64,000 nucleotides of DNA from Calonectria ilicicola (Eukaryota > Ascomycota > Sordariomycetes > Hypocreales > Nectriaceae), in NCBI GenBank assembly GCA_020809705.1, contig CP085829.1:5704001-5768000 (forward strand), given 5' to 3'. The notes under the pieces are model-generated. The model had not been told where the DNA came from. It was given only the letters and a program-made list of their open reading frames with translations, and searched no databases. Within the stretch, counting starts at the first letter, position 1. Each line of letters opens with the position of its first letter. The translations under genes were made by a program, and so were the position numbers. Shown piece by piece: positions 52,963-64,000 of the stretch.

Positions 52963-53543
52963 TCTTATTTCGCTTTTCGGCTGCTGTAATGCCGCCGGGA
53001 ATGCTAGAGAGAGTGTATTTTCAGTGCGCCTCAGACGCTAGTACGATGGGTATGACGGCCAAAATCCCGCAGGGGCGGATCAACGCACGGCCGATGCGAG
53101 TAGTGGCTGTGGGAGATCCCGCTAAGTGCCGATATCCCGAATCCAACCTGTACCAACAGCCTGAATCCGTCTTAACCAGATGCATGTGTTGACGCGATCA
53201 AGAACTACCACCTGTAATAGGATTAGATCGGTGTTTAAAACTACGCCACAGGGGGCTACGTGAAATAGATTGACCTGGGCTAACCCCTTCCCTTCCACCA
53301 TCTCAACACTAAGACAATGATCAATCAAATTAGTGCTGTTTTTCAAGTACCAGCGGCCGTCGCGCAAACTCTTCTCAAATGAAAGAAATTGAGTTTGGAT
53401 GGGAAAGGGGAAATGTATTTATTTTATGGCAAACATAAATCGATCCCTCCCGATGAGAATTCCATTGCGTTCTCCTACTTGATCACTGCTTGTTAAGCTA
53501 ATTAACCCACATTCTCTCGTTAAAATCACTATTACACACCAAG
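52963..53543. other. Divergent promoter region
   Basis: About 580 nt between the Zn2Cys6 gene and the Thr-rich secreted protein gene. No gene was recognised. Confidence 0.45.
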
Positions 53544-54848
53544 ATGGTGGCCGCTTTCCTCTTTGGCCTGTTGGCAGTCGTCTTGCATGTCACAGCATCT
53601 CCAGTTTCGAGCAATGCATACGGAGGCAAACTACCCTCGCAGTGCTCGAAAGACGAACTCTTCAAAGAAATTTCCCAGGACTGTAACAGAGAACAGGCCA
53701 TCAACTACTGCAAATCCTATGCTATCAAGACGGAGACTTGTGACACAACAAGCACACCAACGGTCATCATCACAAAATCCATCACCTTGACTGGACGGCC
53801 ATGCACCCAAACCTTGACAGCCACTTTGAAGGAAACTCACACTTCCGAAGTCAAGATCACGAAGACTGAAACAACTACCAAAACCCTAGTATCTACCAGC
53901 AATGAAGTGGTCACGGTTACATCGGATCTTACGCTTACTGGCGCCACCATCGCTACTACCATCGTTGAGTCGCCAACCTTCGTCACCACAGACGCGACTG
54001 TCGTGATCCCAGAGACTAGCTTGGTTCCATTCAGTACAACAGTCGCTACCAACATCGAAACCTTGACGGTCACTGGGGTTCAAACCTTGACCGTTACCCA
54101 ACCTGAAACCCAGGTTACTTATGAGACATCTACTTTCAGTTACACCATCACGTTTAACCTTATAGTGGGCAAGCGAGATGTACAAATCAGCCCCGAAACT
54201 ACCGCTGTTGCTATGTAAGTACTTCCCTGTCCGCTGCCTACATTTTTGAATACTTTTATGTTGCAAATGACTGACAGAGCATGTGAACCTAGGGCAACCA
54301 ATCCTGCTGTAATGGAAGCGCGCGATAACTTTGGCAAATTGATGCGATCAGTAAATAAATCGGACAAAGACCATGCCTGCTCTTGTCTCGGCTTCCCTGA
54401 AAGAACTGTATCCGAGACCAGTGTACGCACCGCGAAGCCTACAACCAAGACTGTTCTTGCAACGGTTCAAATTCCTGGTCGCACTCAGACCGTAACCGTC
54501 ACCCGTACTAAGGTGGTTGAAATTACTCAATCGCAAACCGATACAGTCACAAAAACGGAGACCACCCAAGAGACAAGCACCATTACGACCACACAGACCG
54601 ATGTTGTGACACACATGGCAACTGTTCAGCAGCCTGTGACGATTACAAACCCCGTACCTGACCATCGAACCCTCACTCAACTAACAACGGTGATATATCC
54701 TGTTGAAAATGATTTTACTGTCTCCAGCACTGTGTACGCCACCACAATTCTAGTAAGCACCGTCACGCAGACAGCGGAGTATACCCTGACTATTCCGACA
54801 ACCACTACCCAGACGATTCGTTATACAACAACCCTTTTTGTTTTTTAG
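53544..54848 (+). CDS. Secreted Thr-rich protein with Cys-containing N-terminus
   Basis: Exons 53544-54214 and 54278-54848 join across a 63-nt intron (GTAAGT ... CTGAC ... CAG) to give 413 residues. A signal peptide occupies about the first 20 residues. A Cys-bearing segment follows (PSQCSKDELFKEISQDC, YCKSY), then long Thr/Val-rich tracts with alternating TVT/TTT motifs, as in fungal wall-associated and heavily O-glycosylated proteins. An internal GKR Kex2-like site lies near residue 210, just before the exon junction, and a second short Cys segment (DHACSCLGF) starts the second Thr-rich half. No GPI signal is evident at the C-terminus, which ends FVF. Role unknown; a wall or matrix protein is inference. 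No lesion was found. Confidence 0.68.
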
Positions 54849-55860
54849 TTAGTACTTTATTCATATACTTGGAATTCAATCTGAATCACACGACTTATGT
54901 GTGGGATTCCGAAATCTACATTTGTATTCTTTCTCATTTGTATTATCGTACATAATTGAAGCATTTTTATTCAATGTAGTGGCTTGAATTATTCTAATAG
55001 TATCAATGGCATCACCGTTTGGTCCTGCATGGTGTATGGAGTACCTGGCGAAGAACCATTACAATCAAGAAGAAAAAAGATGTGTAGTCTTATTCATGCA
55101 AAGTCTCATTGTGCGCTATAATCCCCTCGTCATTGTTAGTTGATTATTTCCCACAAGTTTGTAACCCATTCGTTTATCATTAGCTAGGGTCCAATGCCAC
55201 TCTTGCGGGCAGTATGAACTATATCCCTCATGACCTCAATAAACCTTTATGATCATAAGGCGCTCATGTGATACGATATGATTAAGGTACGGTATAGCCT
55301 AAATATGAAGCTTATTTCGGCTTTCGCCCGAGTGGAGAACCTTGCCTCACAAGTACTGGTGGATAAAATATGTACTCACTTCGCGCAAGTTCAAGGATGA
55401 TCTTTCCATAGAGATTGAAATTCGTATTATCTATTGCGCGCTACCGTTATGTCAAATCTTGGCGGCCGCCGAAATGTTACCCCCGCATTTCACTCGGTCC
55501 AATCTTGGCCGAAGTTCGCGGAAGACCAAGGGATCAACCATGGCCAAGAGACCTCGTTGTAATAGAGGCTACTTTCAAAACAAGATTTTCGCTTTCGATT
55601 CTCTCTAAAATGCATTGGGTGAAGCCAGATGCCGTTCGTAATTTGAATAAAGGTGCAAGTTCGTTCTTCAACATTTCAATATGCATCACCCTTTCAAGCA
55701 CATCAGGACATGAATGAACAATTGTTTTGAAAACATTGTTCACCTGTCGACGCAAAATTCTGTTTAATCCTATCTTGAAATCAATTTTTATAGATCACCA
55801 GACGGGATATGATCTTACATCTGTCCCATTGAGTACCATACCAGTCAACAAGTTGGAGGG
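54849..55860. other. Intergenic region with possible gene fragment on minus strand
   Basis: About 1 kb. The minus-strand frame at 55534-55755 (73 codons, opening with an ATG) has regular charged/aliphatic content and may be a remnant of a larger gene that continues in another frame, but no family can be named. Confidence 0.35.
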
Positions 55861-58800
55861 ATGCTATTCATCTACGTTTTCTTCGTCGCTCTCTGTAGTT
55901 GTTCAATCTCAGCTGCAGAGAGTGAATGGCCAATGCGTGACACTGGGACCGGGGATAAAACTGTAAAATGGGACCATTACAGTCTTATGATCGATGGACA
56001 GCGCGTCTGGATATTCGGGGGCGAATTTCATCCAATTCGTCTTCCAGTTCCAGAAATGTGGGTGGACATCTTTGAAAAGATCAAAGCCATCGGCATGAAC
56101 ACCATGTCATTTATCAACCCTTGGGGATTTTACTCATTCGACCCAAATTCTGTTGATTTCAAATCTGGTGCTCATAATATCGAGAAAATATACCAGCTTG
56201 GAAAAGACGTCGGTCTTTTCATACAAGCACGGCCCGGTCCTTACGTCAATGGCGAATTAAATGCGGGCGGTTTTCCCCTGTGGGTTACAACAGGGGAATA
56301 TGGAATTCTTCGAAATGCTGATGAGCGCTATACCGGAGCGTGGACCCCATACTTGGATAGATTTGCAGACATCACAGCAAAATATCAGATCTCCAACAAT
56401 GGCACAGTCCTTCTCTACCAGCTCGAGAACGAGTTCAACGCTCAATGGTCGGATCCAATCAACAAAGTTTCAGGTGACCCAAGTTCTATTGAGCACATGA
56501 AGATTTTGTACAAGCATGCACGCGATCATGGTCTCGTGGTACCATTGGTTCACAACATGCCAACGCCAGACGGAAAAGGATGGTCAGTTGACTATGACAC
56601 AGTCGGTGCCGGCGGGAATGTTGATATATATGGCCTTGATAACTATGTAAGTTTCAGCATGCCGTTTCGCATTCCGAGTCATGCGTACTAACTTGCAGCT
56701 TAGCCCGCTTGCTGGTCATGCGTGCCGGAAGATTGCAGCTCATCTAACCCTTCGTACAACATAATGGACTACATGTCTCACTTCAACTTGGTTTCACCGA
56801 AGCAGCCTTCCATGATGCCGGAGTTCCAAGGTGGCGCCACAAATCCTTGGGACGGACCCAGCGAAGGCTGTGAAGCCAAAACAGATGAGTGGTTTGTCAA
56901 CTTTTACTACCGTGACAATATTGGACAGTGAGTCACAATCTTAATTCTCTACATGCTTTATGGAGGTACAAATTGGGGCTGGTGGGGGGCTCCTTTTGTG
57001 ACATCTAGCTATGGTTACTCGGCTGCGATTTCTGAAAACCGTACTATTGGTGCCAAATACAATGAAATCAAGAGCCTTGGACTGTTCTTAAGAGTGGCAA
57101 CAGATTTGCCAAAAACAGACTTTGTTGCTAACAGTACAGGATATGCGACTAATAAAGCTATCAACGCAATTGAGCTGAAGAACCCCGACACAGGGGCAAG
57201 ATTCTACACCTTAAGGCACGCAGATCCTACCTCAGGAAGTAGCGAGACTTTCAACATTACTCTGAACACGTCATCGGGGAATTTGACTATACCTCAACAC
57301 GGTGGAACGATCCAACTCAATGGACATATTGGGAAGATTCTAGTCACGGATTTCACTTTCGGGAACAAAACGTTGTTATATTCAACAGCGGAGGTTTTGA
57401 CTTACGCTATCTTTGATAAAAAGCCTACACTAGTGCTTTGGGTATGGAATGATGAGGATGGGGAGTTTCTCATCGAGGGCTCATCCAAAGGGAAAGTGCT
57501 CTCTGGGCGAACCGAGGATATTAGTTTCAAGGGGAATGCTAATGGGCTAATCGTAAACTTTCGTCGTCAAAAGGGTACCACCGTCATCCAGACTGAAGAT
57601 GGGGCTCGCGTTTTGATCTTGGATAGAGATTCTGCGCATGGCTTCTGGGCTCCGCCACTCACAAAGCATCCAATCGTACCCCAAGATGAAGTTAGTGAGT
57701 AAACCCTGATGGCAATTTATGAAAATGGTTCGTCTAGACGAAATCCCAAGCTTACAACTACAGTATTTGTTCAAGGCCCTCACTTGGTCCGTGGCGCCCA
57801 ACTTGAGGGCTCCTTGCTCTCCTTACGGGGAGATTCATCCAAGGTAACGGACATTGAAGTCTACGCACCCAACCAAGTAAAGAGTCTGAAATGGAACGGC
57901 AAAGTTATTCAAACTACAAAGACAAAATGGGGAAGCTTAAAATCTAAAATTGGTGGTCCTAAAACCTTTACTCCTCCAAAGCTTTCGGGTTGGAAATTTC
58001 GCGACACGTTGCCTGAGCGATACCTGAACTACTCTGACTCAGGGCCGGCGTGGGCTGATGCTGATCACATGGAGACACCCAATCCTAATAACGAATCGAC
58101 GAAGCCATATCTCTATGCTGATGAATACGGATTCCACACTGGCATGGTTCTCTGGCGTGGCAGATTTAACGGTGCTGCTAAGGGCATGCGCGTTGTGTCA
58201 CAAGGTGGAGTCTCACATTCATGGTCTTTATTTCTAAATGGTTACTTCATAAAATCATTCATGGGGTCTCTTTCAAATACCCGAGGAGACTTGGAGATTC
58301 AGTTTCCATCAGATTTATTGCGGGATAAAAATCTTATTCTCATTGCTCAGGACCTCAATGCCCACGAGCAACTTCGGGCTTCTGTTATTCCTAGAGGCCT
58401 TGTGTATACAACTCTGATAGGCAATGAAGATGGATTCACATCTTGGAAGGTCGCAGGGAATGCTGGTGGTGCTGAGAATAAACAGGTTGATCCTATCCGT
58501 ACTCAGTACGCCGAGGGTGGCCTTACTGCTGAGCGACTTGGATGGCATCTACCGGGTTTTGATGACTCTGATTGGGAGAGTGGTTCTACCGCTAATGGTC
58601 TTGACTCAGCAGGGATCAGATTCTACCGCGCGAGTTTAACTTTAGACACTCCAAAAGGACATGATGTGTCGTTGAGTGTTAAGCTCACCCCCGGAGAAAA
58701 CACGGCATTTAAAGGGTTCATCTATGTGAATGGATACCAGTATGGCAAGTTTTTCCCTCACTTCAATCCGAGTTTCGACACTTTTCCAGTGCCGCCTGGA

Positions 58801-58980
58801 ATCTGGAATTATAATGGAGATAATACTGTAGGGCTGGTTCTATGGAACCAAGCCAACGAGGCTGTGACTTGTGATGTCGAACTTGACCTGAATTATATTC
58901 TTGCTTCATCACTCGATGTCAAGTTCGATAGCGATTATCTTCGACCTGGTTGGACAAAAGAACGATCTCGATATATTTAG
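55861..58980 (+). pseudogene. GH35 beta-galactosidase with one in-frame TGA
   Basis: Exons 55861-56646, 56704-57694 and 57764-58980. Introns are 57 nt (GTAAGT ... TACTAAC ... TTAG) and 69 nt (GTGAGT ... ACAG). With the TGA at 56929-56931 ignored, 997 residues, the usual length for fungal GH35. A signal peptide starts the protein. Family marks in order: FGGEFHPIRLPVPEMW, RPGPYVNGELN, acid/base LENEFN, YPACWSC, nucleophile region MMPEFQGGA, LYMLYGGTNWGWW, VFVQGPHLVR, and beta-sandwich domains to the end. The TGA replaces what is normally an Arg in the stretch before VTILILYMLYGG, most simply a CGA to TGA change, at codon 338, shortly after the nucleophile. Truncated protein would lack the end of the barrel and all C-terminal domains. 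The rest of the frame looks intact. Confidence 0.82.
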
Positions 58981-59096
58981 ATACTCGGAAACATGATTAA
59001 ATTTTCTACCTTAAATCGGTATAACTGAGATTAGGGGAAAACGTTGCGCCACTCCTTCAATTACCTCAAATGGCTGCAGGTCTAATCATGCTCTTC

Positions 59097-59987
59097 CTAA
59101 CCAATTTTTATGCGACCTCCAACTTGAACACATGCATCGTCATCAGCATTTATTGTGTCGGCCTGGTTGTCTCTTCCATAATGAATCTCAGAGCCGCGGG
59201 GAGCAGCCACATCGTCACCAACCTGTACGTTCGCATGTCCCCTGGTTGTAAGACTTCCTACCTGATTCTTTCCCTCTAATTTTATCAAAACCCTACCCGC
59301 TGTCTCTGACATGACAGTATCGATGTCCTTTGAAGCTTCTTGCAGTGCTTGTAGGCTTTGCTCATCCTGCACATCTTGACCACCTTGCACCTCCTCGATT
59401 TCCTGCTCTGCTAGGTCGCGGTATTTTTCCTTCAATGAATACACACTCTCCGGAAATACATTCTCAAGCTCATCAACAAGCTCTTTTAGCCTGGATATCA
59501 ATTGGTCGAGATGTTCGCAGTCATATAATGCCCATTGCGCCTTCTGTGATGTCGTTGTATCCCGCTGTCTGCTCTTGGCGAGCCTTTGCAGGCGACTACT
59601 CAATCCTTTGGCCGGTTCGGTTATATCTTCGGTCTTGATGGGCTCAAAGCCGTCGGTATCGTTCTTCTTCTTTGCTCTGATTTCATATTTTTTGCAACAC
59701 CTCTCTACTTCGCTGAAGTGATCATTGATTTGTTCCAGGATTAATTTGATCAGTCTGATGTCTTCATCTTGAGCCTCTTTGGAAAGGAAGCGGGCGTCTT
59801 TATTAATGCCCATAGCCTTGCCCCATCTGGTGAAACGGAGTCTAGCAATGTCGATTCTAAGCTGATAGCGACCGTACTCTGTCCCAAGGCGGCGGCCTAG
59901 CTGAATGTACTTGAAGCATTCCACACAGTTGTTGAATAAGGCGGCCACGCCCAAAGCGCCAGTCACGATTCCAAACACCTCGGCCAT
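59097..59987 (-). CDS. HET-s/HET-S-like HeLo-domain protein with two HRAM amyloid-type repeats
   Basis: 296 residues, single exon. Residues 1-220 are a HeLo domain close to Podospora anserina HET-s/HET-S, beginning with an N-terminal hydrophobic helix (FGIVTGALGVAALF) needed for membrane insertion in that family. Then follow CVECFKYIQLGR, an ARLRFTRWGKAM segment, and helical bundles. Residues at the two positions that set HET-s versus HET-S type in Podospora are Glu 23 and Arg 33, neither of the known pairs. The C-terminal 66 residues hold two HRAM-type repeats: one around 241-260 (core HANVQVG, 251-257) and one around 273-293 (core DACVQVG, 284-290), with Asn starts 33 residues apart, as expected for beta-solenoid stacking. 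Family role: an NLR sensor with a matching motif templates the amyloid fold and switches on membrane-damaging cell death. No such NLR is in this window. Confidence 0.85.
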   Translation of the reverse strand: MAEVFGIVTGALGVAALFNNCVECFKYIQLGRRLGTEYGRYQLRIDIARLRFTRWGKAMGINKDARFLSKEAQDEDIRLIKLILEQINDHFSEVERCCKKYEIRAKKKNDTDGFEPIKTEDITEPAKGLSSRLQRLAKSRQRDTTTSQKAQWALYDCEHLDQLISRLKELVDELENVFPESVYSLKEKYRDLAEQEIEEVQGGQDVQDEQSLQALQEASKDIDTVMSETAGRVLIKLEGKNQVGSLTTRGHANVQVGDDVAAPRGSEIHYGRDNQADTINADDDACVQVGGRIKIG

Positions 59988-61405
59988 ATTTAAAGTGATT
60001 TGGTTTTTGATTTGGGTGAATGGGATGAACGGGATGAATAGAATGATTCGAGATAAAAGAAAGATATGCTTTTGGGATCAGAATAGCGATGCGGCAGAGG
60101 CCATTTATGTAGCAAAGCTGCCGTCTTACCCGCCGCCCCATAATACGCGCCCTCGAATCATGTTTGGGGACCATTGGTGGCTTTGGGTTGGACTTGTGGC
60201 TGTGAGGGTCGCAGAGTCTAGACCTTGCCTTAGCGCTGTGGCTTAGCGTCGCCGGCCTGTCTCGATGTTGGGCGAATTTCGTAAAGTAGAATTATAATTT
60301 CCCTCTGTACACATTAATCCGAAGTTCAAAGCCAATCACCGGAATGTTACAGAATAGCTTACATTATTAGCCCAGATAGACTCTTGATATCATTACAGTC
60401 ATTTACGAGTCCTTTGCGACCAACTTCCAGCCAAACAATGCGCATGAATCGTGAAGGTCTAGCATCTGAAACTAGCCTGGTCTAAACTCCACTAAATTGC
60501 AGCCTCCATAGTCTATCACATGCAGCTGGTTGTCTACGGTGCGGCTGATTCGCATCAGAAGCCAGTGTCTCTCAGCGCGGATGATGCCGAGTCGCATAGC
60601 CTCAGCTCTGAACGGAACTCGGCACGGGATACCGTTGAACATGTCACCGATATCGCCATAAAACCACTTTCTCGTCAATAACCATCAGCTGATATCAAGT
60701 GTACGTGTTGTTTATGCCTAGTTGTCCTTGGTCATAGCATGGGCAGTTTCGTAGGACAGGCCCACAAGCGTACATTCCGGCTTGGATGTCTGAGATCAGA
60801 AATAATACTGCTGCCTGGCGTTAGATTGACACCCTGCAGTCATCACCGAAAGTTGGAACGGAAGATTCCAAAAAGGGGTCAATAGCCTTACAGAAACAGC
60901 TAAGAAACTATTGCATCAAGCTTGGTCCTATCCAATCGTTCGGATTTGTTTTCTATCAGTGCGCTGAACTATCTAAGCGTAAGACTAGACAAAATATGTA
61001 CGAAAATTCACTTCCAATAAAAGGAATATGAATAATTCCGCGTATCGCGTGATTTTCGTTTCTTCAAATAATGAGTGGCACCTTATCACGCCACCCACTC
61101 ACAACGCTATTCAAAAATATGCTCGCATCTTGGTAGCCCATGGCTTAGCTGAGCTGGTCAATGAATGATCGCCCTGGAGCTACTTATTCTGGTACGGAAC
61201 TTGTTCATCCGAGCTTTTCCATTGGATAAATACGACCTTTTTTGGCTGCGCCCACACAAGACTCTCACGGTGCTGTAGCAACCGACGATGAAAGATTCCC
61301 CGCTCCAAAGTCTTGCAAGCGTCGCGTGCGAGTAGTCACGAATATTAGTACACAAGTATACAGGGGAACATTGTACAATATCAAACAGGACTATATATTA
61401 CAATT
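59988..61405. other. Intergenic region, no gene recognised
   Basis: About 1.4 kb. A minus-strand frame at 60472-60678 has no recognised family. No NLR-type gene lies here. Confidence 0.4.
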
Positions 61406-62147
61406 TCACGATTGTTGGGGCTGTCGGAGCATGCTCGTAATTAGACCCTGAGCAGTCTCAACGTGTCCGACGGTTTCAAAACCAAACTTGGTGTAAAGCC
61501 TTACGGCTTCGGGTGTGGACTGCACGTATGCGCACCGTCCGTGCCGATCTGCTTCCTCGCAAACGCGCTCCAGCATCATGGAGCCAATCCCACTACGCTG
61601 GTGGTTTGGATCCACCGCCATATATATCAAGCCTATATATGCAGCAACCCCGCGTTAGCATCTTTTTTAGTGGGTGGCGGACTGTTGAGGAAAAAAAAAC
61701 GTGGGTCGACTTACGGCAGACTTTGTCTTGGTTTCTCAGGATTCGGTGGCACTCCGTTTCCAGACGTGTTAATAGCTTGTGCCAGCCATCTCCATCGATG
61801 GCTTCGGGGGCCCGGGGCACCGTCATGCGTCTCTCCCAAAGCCGCGAGGTGGATCCTCCAGCTTGTCGGTGCTCGCACTTGCGCTCTATAACACGCCACC
61901 CGCAGAAGCCGACTATTGTGCCGTCGGGGGTGCTTGTCTTGAGGAAGCTTTTCAAGTCGCCCCGAAAGGAGTTTTCCAGGATATCGGTTTGCCAGCGAGT
62001 TACCTCGTCTCTTTGAGCGTCGGTTATGACATCAGACTGGGGAAACTTCGTCCGGTATAGTGGGCTGTTTTGCATTGCGGGTATGTCGACATTTCGCGCA
62101 ATGGCTCGGGCGTCGCGCACGTCAGCCGCTGAAACGGTGAAGGACAT
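61406..62147 (-). CDS. GNAT-family N-acetyltransferase, two exons
   Basis: Exons 61715-62147 (ATG 62145-62147) and 61406-61632 join across an 82-nt intron (GTAAGT ... GCTAAC ... TATAG) to give 219 residues. The N-terminal half is variable and helical. Acetyl-CoA binding motif A follows as LIYMAVDPNHQRSGIGSMML with the Q-x-x-G-x-G/A signature at about 155-160, then LYTKFGFETVG, the usual motif B. The frame is open further 5' but that part is basic and probably untranslated leader. Substrate unknown. No lesions. Confidence 0.78.
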
Positions 62148-63581
62148 GATCTCTCTCTTTTTTTTTGGTCTTTTGGCGTTGTGGTGCGACAACGGGGAGC
62201 CGGGAAGCCGGGGAAGAGAGAACAAGGCGAGGCTGGGTGCAAGAGGAAAGAGAAGACAAGGGACTGAGCAGGGCCCCGGACGGTGTGTGGATTTTTAGGG
62301 CGGGCTAGGAAAGCATGGCTTCGTGCCTGGAGGATCCGCGAGCGATGCACGACCAACAGGCTGACCCTGTTGGAGCCTAACTTGGCATATCCCGGGGGCG
62401 TTAGTCAGGATTGGAACACGTGGGGGGGAGAAGCGTTACATGTTGTAGCTGTCTAGGAAGCTGGGCGTTGCAGAACAGGGTCGCGGCCGGGTGGACCCTC
62501 CGTCGGCGGAAGGCGTCGGGCCCCACCACACCCGCGCAGCCACCCGAGACATGCCATGAACATGCGCGGCGCTGGCAAGAAAGAGGCCGTCGTCGTCGCG
62601 TGCTCACTCGGACACGACCAGCATCGGTGATCAACCAAACTGGGACATTCTCTCTCTCTCCATCTCTATCTATCCCTCTCTCGCTTATCGAGCCTCAAGG
62701 CTCTGCTGCCCAAGAGTGGAGGCCCGTGGGCATCAAACTGCCCGTTGCGCCCCAACTGGCAGCGTGGCAGTGCCTTAGCCCAGGTCCAACACATGTTGGT
62801 TGATGTCCTCGTATGTTGGTCCCCGTTCCCCTCAGCGAACACGTAAGGGGATTTTTTGGGACGGAGGCCAGCCAGCTACGCGACAACGACCTGTCTGATG
62901 ACGGTGAGTTCATGCATCCCCACGGCGGCGTTCCGCACGTTTGGGAATTTGCTCGCGCTCCAGTCGTATCAATGTAGATGAAATTACCCTACATATACTT
63001 GCATCATGGCCCGCACCAGCCAGCGACTCTCTTTTTCCCGGTGGGGTCTCGGCGACTCTCTCACGCAATGTCATTTGGCCGCGAAAAAATAGGCTAACAT
63101 TTTGCAAATTATAGATTCAATGGGAAAAATGTAACGCGTGCCCACACAGGGTGGATCTTGACAGCTCCAGGTGGGGGAGGTCCCGTTGTCGGAGGGGAGA
63201 CGTCACTGTGTCAGAGTTGCAGCAGCTCAAACGCACGCCCTGTCGGCGCCTTGGCGGGCCGCATTGTTGCCGACAGAATCGCCTCACATGAGAGAATTAA
63301 AATAAGAAAATAATACGCAGATGCATCTTTGAAACGAGTTACTCCGATTGTCCCGGGTATGATACCCAAAATCTATATGCCTGAGTATGTAACCAATAAA
63401 AAGAGTCCGACCCATTATAAAAAAAAATTGAACGCTCATCACATGCTTCCCTTCCCTCCTCTTTCTTTCTCTCCCGCCATCTCATTTGCGTATTTCACGT
63501 TAGATATATATATAGATATAAATATGTTCTTTTTCCTTTCCCCCAAATCTCTCATTTCAATTGATGCACATCATCATCTCT
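62148..63581. other. Intergenic region, promoter and 3' flank
   Basis: About 1.4 kb with pyrimidine-rich tracts (62640-62690 CTCTCT-type; 63440-63560). No gene was recognised. Short frames have biased composition only. Confidence 0.45.
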
Positions 63582-64000
63582 TTACCAGGGCTTGACCTTC
63601 TGCATGCTGCCCTCCTCCTGGAGCGCCTTGTGGAGGTCGAAGCTGTTGAAGAGCAGGTGAGGCTCGTGGGCCATGCCCTTCTTGAGGCACTCGAACTCGG
63701 CCTTCTCGTAGTAGTGGGTGAGGATGGGCTGGTAGACGGGGTGAGCGCACTTCTCGATGATGACACGGGCGCGCTCGCGGGGGGAGAGGCCGCGGACGTC
63801 AGCGAGACCCTGCTCGGTGACGATGACGTCCAGGTCGTGCTCGGTCTGGTCGACGTGGGTGCACATGGGGACGATGCAGGAGACGCCGTGGGGGTCGGTC
63901 TTGGAGGGGCGGGTAGAGGGAGTGTGCATGATGGAGTACTTGGAGCTGCGGAGGAAATCGGCAGAGCCACCGAGACCGTTGAGCATGCGGGAGCCGTTGA
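63582..64000 (-). CDS. ACH1: Acetyl-CoA hydrolase/CoA-transferase ACH1, C-terminal part
   Basis: Open on the minus strand from the right window edge (partial, 5' end outside) to the stop at 63582-63584, about 138 residues. Motifs of the ACH1 C-terminal half: [53 protein letters not shown] and [13 protein letters not shown]. Family role: CoA transfer between succinyl-CoA or propionyl-CoA and acetate, in mitochondria. Codon use is strongly GC-rich at third positions, as for a highly expressed housekeeping gene, in contrast to the genes in the 29-57 kb block. No lesion in the visible part. Confidence 0.9.
   Translation of the reverse strand, partial: NGSRMLNGLGGSADFLRSSKYSIMHTPSTRPSKTDPHGVSCIVPMCTHVDQTEHDLDVIVTEQGLADVRGLSPRERARVIIEKCAHPVYQPILTHYYEKAEFECLKKGMAHEPHLLFNSFDLHKALQEEGSMQKVKPW

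Noticed and set aside
59988..61405. An NLR partner gene beside the HET-S-like gene
   Set aside because: No NACHT/NB-ARC motifs or HRAM-like N-terminus could be found on either strand.
1..64000. tRNA or rRNA genes and CRISPR arrays
   Set aside because: No cloverleaf with matching A and B boxes, no rRNA-like tracts, and no regularly spaced direct repeats apart from coding arrays and microsatellites.

Overview
The window reads as nuclear DNA of a filamentous ascomycete (Pezizomycotina, probably a sordariomycete such as a hypocrealean; this placement is inference). The support is as follows: spliceosomal introns of 48-90 nt with GTRNGT donors and CTRAY branch sites, a Zn2Cys6 regulator, fungal-type C2H2 regulators, a HET-s/HET-S homologue whose N-terminus closely follows the Podospora protein, ACH1, and fungal carbohydrate-active enzymes. 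No rRNA, tRNA, CRISPR array or intact transposon was recognised.

Layout. 1-5.2 kb: a four-exon TMEM135-like membrane protein and a conserved unknown gene split by one in-frame TAG. 5.2-10.9 kb: a small P-loop protein, a multi-spanning membrane protein, a kinase-fold phosphotransferase with a spliced-on AN1 zinc finger, and a tiny Cys-containing protein behind a strong TATA box. 11.7-23.9 kb: one intronless gene for a secreted 4056-residue cysteine-rich repeat protein. It has two different repeat arrays and follows a 2.6-kb gene-free upstream region. 26.5-37.2 kb: a stand-alone class I aminoacyl-tRNA-synthetase-like protein, an ASCH/PUA-like protein, an amidase fragment, an MFS transporter, a TENA/THI-4 protein and a carboxylesterase. 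38-41 kb: a small secreted protein and a protein kinase-like gene. 44.4-47.4 kb: two related zinc-finger genes, tail to tail. 49.5-59 kb: a beta-helix secreted protein, a Zn2Cys6 regulator, a Thr-rich secreted protein and a GH35 beta-galactosidase. 59-60 kb: a HET-S-like cell-death protein with two C-terminal amyloid-type repeats. 61.4-64 kb: a GNAT acetyltransferase and the 3' end of ACH1.

The most striking overall pattern is that many genes between about 29 and 57 kb, and the gene at 3.7 kb, are full-length family members interrupted by a single nonsense codon or one or two single-base indels. Genes at both edges look intact. This suggests an accessory block in recent decay, although uncorrected consensus errors could explain the homopolymer cases. 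The best candidates for new biology are the giant two-array protein, the AN1-phosphotransferase fusion, the synthetase-like/ASCH gene pair and the HET-S-like gene lacking a visible NLR partner. All intron and exon positions come from reading splice signals and frame continuity by eye, without transcript data.
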